DNA of 64,000 nucleotides. Source: Sclerodactyla briareus. Lineage: Eukaryota > Echinodermata > Holothuroidea > Dendrochirotida > Sclerodactylidae. The notes beneath the pieces were generated by a model. The model saw only the letters and a program-made list of their open reading frames with translations, was not told where the DNA came from and searched no databases. Position numbers and translations under genes: made by a program. Position 1 is the first letter of the stretch. Every line of letters starts with the position of its first letter. Positions 60,801 through 64,000 of the stretch are shown here, one piece after another. The stretch is from NCBI GenBank assembly GCA_026419785.1, contig JAODTK010001821.1, positions 1 through 64,000 on the forward strand, written 5' to 3'.

Positions 60801-62040
60801 CGAATGCCTGTCTGATCAGGTTTTGAAATTTGGTTATGCATCTTTCTTATGGGAGCACATAACCCCCTTATTGTTGGTGCAGACTGGGAATCATTTTGGG
60901 GGAGAGATTAGGAACTGTGAAAATTTCGATTTTTCATACCTGTAACCAGTTTTTGGCTTCGTACACATACTTTCATATTCATGCTGGTATGGGGGTCTAC
61001 TGAAGAGAACACGGTCTCTATGTTTTGGGGTCCGGGTCAGGTCAATATCCGGCCTCATGAAGGTTTGATGCTATCTATATTTTTTGCTCGAAAGTATCCA
61101 TAAGTAATCCCACTGATATTATCAGTCTGTAATCCACCATTTCCTTGGAGTCCGTCAAGGTAATCGTGAGTTAACAAAGTTCAGTGAAGGGTTTTGAGGC
61201 CTTCAAGAAATCACTCAGCCTCTCGTTTTCTGGTTTAACAATAGAATTTGAGGTCCCGGAGGTCATTCAGTGTGGGTTTCATTGCATAACTATGCCTAAA
61301 TTTCAAGTTTGTCCATTTTCATGAAACTGGGTGGGTATAGTCTACCTTAGTCCCCAAAAATGTTACCATAGATCGTGTCACTGAGGTCCACTCCAACGGA
61401 TCTAATTTCCTTTCCTCGATTTATGCATTTTTTAAGTTGTTGGATGTATGTTAATGATATTATATTTCTTGCGCCCAAGGTAGTTATTGTTTGCAGTAAT
61501 GTTGCAAGCATCAGTTGAAATTCTGATGTTATCCTAAATGCAAACAAGTTCTATGTCGGTGTCATCAGGTTTTGTAAATTTTCCATCCATGCCTCCTCCC
61601 GCCCGCCTCCACTAATTTCCCTTGGTTTGAGATGTGAAAATAGACTGTTTGTTAGGGGCGATTGAACTAGGATTCCAGTGTAGGAACAAATATTATCTGC
61701 CCCATTACCGGCCATCGTTTTTAAGTAGCATCTCAGATCAGGTATTGACCAATGTTCCTTTTGTGATATCAAATAAGTGATGTACACAATGACCAATTTA
61801 ATAGGCATCTATCTCTTCCAGGTTTTTGTATCCTCAACTAGTGGAAAAACAAGGGAAACCATCCCTTTGTCTTACATGTTCTAATTCTTGATACTATTGT
61901 TGTTTTGGCAGGTTGTCAAGTCAGCGATGCAGACTCTCAACTCTGCCGACTTGGGGGGTCTCCCTGTCATCGTCAATTCATCCTCGAACAGTGCGTCTCC
62001 AACTGCTTGGAGTGCAACGGGTTTCCAGGGATGCCGATGA
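42860..62040 (+). CDS. FANCD2: FANCD2, 5' half of a multi-exon host gene (partial)
   Basis: Fanconi anaemia group D2 protein is a large nuclear alpha-solenoid protein. It pairs with FANCI, clamps DNA after monoubiquitination and directs interstrand crosslink repair. I recalled the human protein and matched short exons to it in order: EFLDGLQVYMEDEA to EFVSGLESYIEDED, RLKHSLL to SFRNCLL, NLPRMIL..WLDR to NIPRLIV..WLDR, TAKMLEMI to TTKIMQLI, NSELIVTILNSL to NTSLTVPILDVL, and LPVIV then FIL to LPVII-KFIL. Distances between matched blocks across introns equal the human distances (19, 21 and 29 residues at three joins), which chance would not give. The exons span human residues of about 60-290 of 1,451. 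The N-terminus, the segment near residues 124-168 and the C-terminal four fifths are not seen. Several exons have single-base frame slips, so this is either a gene in an error-prone assembly or a degraded copy. Introns argue against a processed pseudogene. Confidence 0.87.
43800..43860 (+). CDS. FANCD2: FANCD2 exon (near residues 74-90)
   Basis: A 61-bp exon follows gttgatcag and precedes gtaaatgg. It reads IFQRNVQKALKKKFKKKQRG, aligned to human IAFQKKLFQTLRRHPSYPK. The lysine-rich end contains an A8 run and the donor sits in a G5 run. The phase into the next exon is off by one base, which a homopolymer miscount at either run would explain. Confidence 0.65.
44836..45370 (+). repeat. Dispersed repeat R2, copy 2
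   Basis: Opposite-orientation homologue of 24,835-25,385, lying in the FANCD2 intron between the 43,800 and 46,595 exons. The short open frames here (for example 44,904-45,191) are therefore repeat-derived. Ends were judged from where the two copies stop matching. No target duplication was identified. Confidence 0.85.
46595..46647 (+). CDS. FANCD2: FANCD2 exon (near residues 91-107)
   Basis: A 53-bp exon sits between ttctcctcag and gtatgtca. It encodes TVTEFLDGLQVYMEDEA plus two bases of an arginine codon. It aligns with human IIEEFVSGLESYIEDED without gaps. It ends in phase 2, which the next exon completes correctly. Confidence 0.87.
46857..46935 (-). mobile_element. tRNA-like sequence (SINE head or tRNA pseudogene)
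   Basis: The minus strand shows tcggcaggggattcttgaaa, a middle segment, then gctgtgcgttcaaacctcgc followed by actgcca. The 3' half has a B-box-like gttcaaacctc between short complementary arms, and the outer ggcag/ctgcc pairs. The D arm and anticodon arm are poor, so it is not a functional tRNA. It lies in a FANCD2 intron about 200 bp downstream of the 46,595 exon. Confidence 0.4.
47740..48535 (+). repeat. Two-copy tandem repeat in a FANCD2 intron (~460 bp units)
   Basis: The blocks tccactggg, tatgaaaa.ttcac, gaaatgcat, caattgatt.ttcttcaaa, gttacat.a, ggtcc.t.gg..gagggcc, tatgaaat.cc.caaatct and cagggtgcc.agg are found in order in 47,770-48,090 and again in 48,220-48,510. The 168-residue open frame over copy 1 is repeat-derived. 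Confidence 0.8.
49285..49334 (+). CDS. FANCD2: FANCD2 exon (near residues 108-124)
   Basis: A 50-bp exon sits between attccatgaacag and gtatgtta. Joined in phase to the previous exon it reads RLKHSLLRTVSSISSWR, opposite human SFRNCLLSCERLQDEEA. The R/K-x-x-L-L spacing is kept. It leaves in phase 1. The following exon, expected to encode the equivalent of SLIKLLLGIDILQP, was not found. Confidence 0.82.
50560..50880 (+). mobile_element. LINE ORF2 C-terminus inside a FANCD2 intron
   Basis: It reads IAFKILLILYKQSRMALNF then ISELFQLHVPSTPLRSS and, in shifted frames, KVTVRSSTKFYGDRSFASAA, PVVEIT and LSVLAPLRLFNYFQV. The order K-I-L-L-x-x-YK, ISELF, LRSS, then a YG-x-R-x-F-x-x-AAP core is the typical C-terminal end of L2/CR1/Rex-type LINEs. 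It lies on the sense strand of the host gene between exons. No polyadenylation-like tail was recognised downstream. Confidence 0.7.
51760..52240. repeat. Repeat region with mixed-orientation copies of two short blocks
   Basis: ctctgaattgag (51,874) recurs inverted as ctcaattcagag (52,127). ggttgttattccga (51,908) recurs inverted, with one change, at 52,150. The two blocks keep the same order, so this is not a simple hairpin. An A19 run lies at about 51,992. No gene is seen. Confidence 0.5.
53560..54180 (+). repeat. Diverged intronic tandem repeats (aaacttggtg family)
   Basis: It contains repeated blocks of the type tttgatttccacaaaacttg followed by gtgaagat and a short row of cactgaatgtcatttaatgt-like segments. 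The same family appears at 60,060-60,250, 61,260-61,450 and 63,040-63,700. Confidence 0.6.
54860..54927 (+). CDS. FANCD2: FANCD2 exon (near residues 169-187), frame slips
   Basis: The acceptor is tgatcaccag and the donor gtgaat. In three successive frames the exon shows NLPPRMIL, SQFS and FWLDRNHAM. These correspond in order to human NIPRLIVSQLKWLDRVVDG. Two single-base insertions, one beside the AAG after the leucine codon and one in the T-rich stretch before tggctcgac, would account for the shifts. Across the next intron WLDR to MLEMI spans exactly 19 residues, as in human. Confidence 0.83.
55636..55766 (+). CDS. FANCD2: FANCD2 exon (near residues 188-229), one frame slip
   Basis: A 131-bp exon runs from ttttttggcag to gtaagctgg. 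It begins TGMTAKMLEMI and ends RRDIT...TDGETTAVAIQTQ in a frame shifted by one base. Between the MI codons and the VAIQTQ block there are 76 bases where the human protein would need 75, so one extra base explains the shift. A strong-looking internal donor (gtaagaag at 55,692) is probably a decoy, because conserved sequence continues past it. Confidence 0.86.
56490..57160 (+). repeat. Tandem repeat, ~165-bp unit, four copies
   Basis: Units carry (a)tattgattt, gggtccaaagg, gaggttacccctccc, cattgaaatt, aataattaagtaccctcaga and caatatttc. The ttgattt block recurs at 56,652, 56,823, 56,990 and 57,147. It lies in the FANCD2 intron between the 55,636 and 59,685 exons. Confidence 0.85.
57770..59110 (+). 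repeat. Interspersed short-unit repeats (aaccatgatcga family)
   Basis: The block aaccatgatc, then ggcaattctgtat or a variant, then ccaccaacgatc or a variant, then tgcacagg recurs near 57,870, 57,970, 58,490, 58,970 and 59,020. A probable LINE 3' end (58,060-58,380) and other sequence interrupt it. No exon is seen. Confidence 0.6.
58060..58380 (+). mobile_element. Possible LINE 3' end (aaataaac tail)
   Basis: The stretch ends in ggacatatagaagccaaata followed by aacagaacaacaaacacag. That is an AATAAA-containing 3' end with an imperfect A/C-rich tail, as in many LINEs. The preceding 250 bp are T-rich and carry decayed open frames I cannot assign. It interrupts a family of short repeats seen on both sides (57,770-59,110), which supports an insertion. 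Confidence 0.3.
59685..59772 (+). CDS. FANCD2: FANCD2 exon (near residues 230-260)
   Basis: An 88-bp exon sits between ttttcttcaccag and gtgagggt. It reads GVNEQNSELIVTILNSLKQ then LEFNAGATDR, aligned gap-free with human LSDLLIENTSLTVPILDVL onward. It enters in phase 0, as the previous exon requires. It leaves one base too long for the frame in which the next exon is conserved, so there is one more single-base discrepancy here or at that join. Confidence 0.88.
60060..61450 (+). repeat. Mixed intronic repeats (aaacttggtg and gatgaagctc families)
   Basis: Near 60,170 and 61,310 are cttggtgggtatg-type blocks. Near 60,355 and 60,670 are gattaagctcatctggtatg and gatgaagctcatacttggta, each followed by gggtttccc or a variant, ctattgtttt, gggtca.gtcaaaggtc and a repeat of the sentence. 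The second family also occurs at 46,350 and 52,490. No exon was found. Confidence 0.6.
61912..62040 (+). CDS. FANCD2: FANCD2 exon (near residues 261-290), 3' end uncertain
   Basis: The acceptor is gttgttttggcag. The exon reads VVKSAMQTLNSADLGGLPVIV, matching human [21 protein letters not shown] residue for residue in length. The match continues one frame over as (K/Q)FILEQCVS, against human KFILHSVT. The switch falls at gtcaattc, where gtcaaattc would restore both frames and the conserved lysine; this looks like a dropped A in a homopolymer. Past about 62,040 the similarity is lost and no clear donor is visible, so the end is a guess. Confidence 0.86.
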   Translation, partial: VVKSAMQTLNSADLGGLPVIVNSSSNSASPTAWSATGFQGCR

Positions 62041-63039
62041 AGCCCACCCATTACTTGCCTTGCGTCTAACGTCAGTTGTTGGGGCCCCTCCCGAAATATA
62101 ACCCACCGCCACTATTGGGTGTTGAGCTTGGAAAGTTTGAAATACGGTTGCCCCAAATCCAGTAGTGATGTTGAAGTTAAACCAGAAAGTTTAAAACTCG
62201 AGTGAAAACTCCCTACTCTCTTAACCCTCAATAATATATATTTCCATCCATCACCCAATGACCGTCAGTCTAAATTTCTATATCGGATGTGTTTTCCTGT
62301 TCTTTTTTCTTGATTTCTAAAAGTTGCATGCTGTATTTTCCATGCTCTGCAATTATCAAAGAGTGAGAAGGAACTGGACTCACTTCATTACAGGCTTGTC
62401 TGAATGAAAATCAAAAGTAAGATTCCAATTCATTATGCAAACTGGGAATGTTTGTTCAGTATTGCACAGTTTTACAGGTTTACAGCTGAACAATTTCTTT
62501 ATAGCTTTTAGCACAGAATAATGGAGAGTCATCAATAAGAACACAACTACCTTACAGACCAGCAGTGTTCCCGCAGCCCAATTTTTTGTCCGGTGGTGTG
62601 ACTGTATTTGGCCAAGGTTAAAATACACCATCTGGGGGAGGGTTAAGAGGGAGGTGATGTTCTCCTCCCATTAGAAAAATGTTTGCTTTTGTGAGATTGG
62701 GTAGCATGATAGGCCTACTGTTAACATTTGGTGCTAAGATGCATTAGCATACTCTTAGCATGCTCTTACTCTGTGTAAGCATTCTCGGATTTGATGTGCA
62801 CATCCCCTTGAACTCTTGCTTGGTTTTCGTCCGTCTGAACAAAGTTCAGAAGTGGACTCAGCGATCACCTTGTTGTGGGGTGTGTGTGTCACACTTTCTC
62901 ATCAGTATGGTTCCTCTGATAAATAAAACCAATTTTGAATGGAATTATGTATGTAGTATCGGGGTTGGTTACAAGGTTTTGATTAGGTCCTGGGCCCATC
63001 GTCAGGTACGTACGTGTATAGCCTTTTTTATGTAATTTA

Positions 63040-63700
63040 TTGTTGAGCTCATTACAAGATCACAACGAACAGTAGGGGCTTCAGTGATTTTTCAGCATAA
63101 AAGATGCCACGTATCTAATTTGCATGTTTTATGGGGAATTTTTAACGTTTGTTGGATTTTCTTGAACTTGGTGAATATGGTCTACCTCTAGTTCCGCAGC
63201 TTTTTGAACAGGTATTCAGGGTCAATGGAGGTCTTTCAATGTGTCTAATTTCCATATTTATGTGAAATCTATAGATCGGATTTTCATGGAAACCGTTGGA
63301 TATGTTTACTTAAGTTCCAAATTTGTCACACAATATATTGGGGCACTGGGAATTTCTTGCATAAGTCATACAAAATATCAAGGTTGTTTGAATCTTGAGG
63401 GTATGGCCTACCTTCAGTCTCGATTTTGTCTTTAAATGGATTCGGTCACTGAGGGCCTTCAATGTGTATTAATTTGCCTGATTCATGCAAATTGTCAAAC
63501 TTTTCTGTTGGATTTCCAGGAAACCATTGAGGGAGGTCCATTGTTGGTACTGAGATATTCAACCAGGGAATTGGGGAAGCAAAAAGTGTCTGATTTGCAT
63601 GATTCGGCAATTTTTAGTTGGCAATTCCACAAGCCTTAGTAACCCTTTGTCGACTGGTCAACAATCAGTCCTAATGATTTGAACAGTGGTCCTGATAGGC
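63040..63700 (+). repeat. Tandem repeat in a FANCD2 intron or beyond (aaacttggtg family)
   Basis: Successive blocks read ttggattttcttgaacttgg, ggattttcatggaaaccgtt and ggatttccaggaaaccattg. Each is preceded by a tttgcatg or ttcatgca block and followed by atatggtctacct or a variant. Spacing is about 130-230 bp. Confidence 0.65.
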
Positions 63701-64000
63701 CTTGATTCATAGGTAAGCACACTTTAGAGGGCGGGCAAACTATGTCCACCTTCTATCCATTGTTATATTTGCTAACTGGCAATTTGCGCGATCGACCTCT
63801 AAGACAAGTTAGATGGAAAAAAGGCGAGAATAGCGGTTCATGAACCACTTGTTCCATACAATAGTATACAAGCAATTATGAGTTGATGATTGGCATGGTA
63901 ATTTAGTACATCACTTTCAAACAAAGGGTTCTCAGAATCTGTGTTAATAGTCACCAGTGCTGAAGGACTCAATTCCGGTCTCGGTCTCGAGACCGGTCTG

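Noticed and set aside
1-64000. CRISPR arrays, bacterial operons, plasmid or phage features
   Set aside because: The window has eukaryotic introns, retroelements and satellites; no direct-repeat arrays with unique spacers or dense gene clusters were seen.

Overview
The window is nuclear DNA of an animal, most likely a marine invertebrate. It has small exons with GT-AG introns, many clades of decayed LINE retrotransposons, tRNA-derived SINE heads, a non-autonomous hAT transposon, a satellite array and numerous long G or C runs. The mixture of L2/CR1-, RTE- and Tx1-like LINEs would fit an invertebrate deuterostome such as an echinoderm, but no marker in the window fixes the species. There is no prokaryotic gene organisation, and almost all short open frames are chance or repeat-derived.

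Left part (about 1-30,000): a graveyard of repeats. In order it holds degenerate tandem repeats (1,141-1,800 and 4,080-4,810), LINE fragments (5,200-6,050 +, 6,380-6,600 -, 6,880-8,060 +, 9,240-10,360 -, 15,176-15,375 -, 22,095-23,360 -), tRNA-derived SINE-like heads (11,205-11,312, 11,370-11,580, 12,730-12,955), a broken Ty3/Gypsy pol fossil (16,080-18,130 -), a nested hairpin (18,779-18,866), copies of a GCGC-palindrome repeat followed by a C run, two unnamed dispersed families (R1 and R2), a 450-bp polypurine tract and a 280-bp AT tract.

Middle part (30,115-34,755): a satellite of about 217-bp monomers in two variants (A and B), roughly 2.4 copies on the minus strand joined head-to-head to about 19 copies on the plus strand. 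After a quiet interval comes a 2.0-kb non-autonomous hAT element (38,280-40,281) with 15-bp terminal inverted repeats and a perfect 8-bp target-site duplication.

Right part (about 42,860 to beyond 62,000): the only host gene I can recognise, the 5' half of FANCD2 (Fanconi anaemia group D2 protein) on the plus strand. Seven or eight small exons match, in order, roughly residues 60-290 of the vertebrate protein. Splice sites and most phases are consistent, and alignment lengths across several joins are exact. Several exons nevertheless carry single-base frame slips, some beside homopolymers. The first exons, one or two exons between 49,334 and 54,860, and everything after about 62,040 were not found. 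The introns are filled with tandem and dispersed repeats and one LINE 3' end.

I found no convincing undescribed multi-gene system. The observations most worth checking are the FANCD2 frame slips (assembly error or degraded copy), the A/B satellite with its head-to-head junction, the young hAT insertion, the nested hairpin, and an unidentified GC-rich candidate exon at 15,471.
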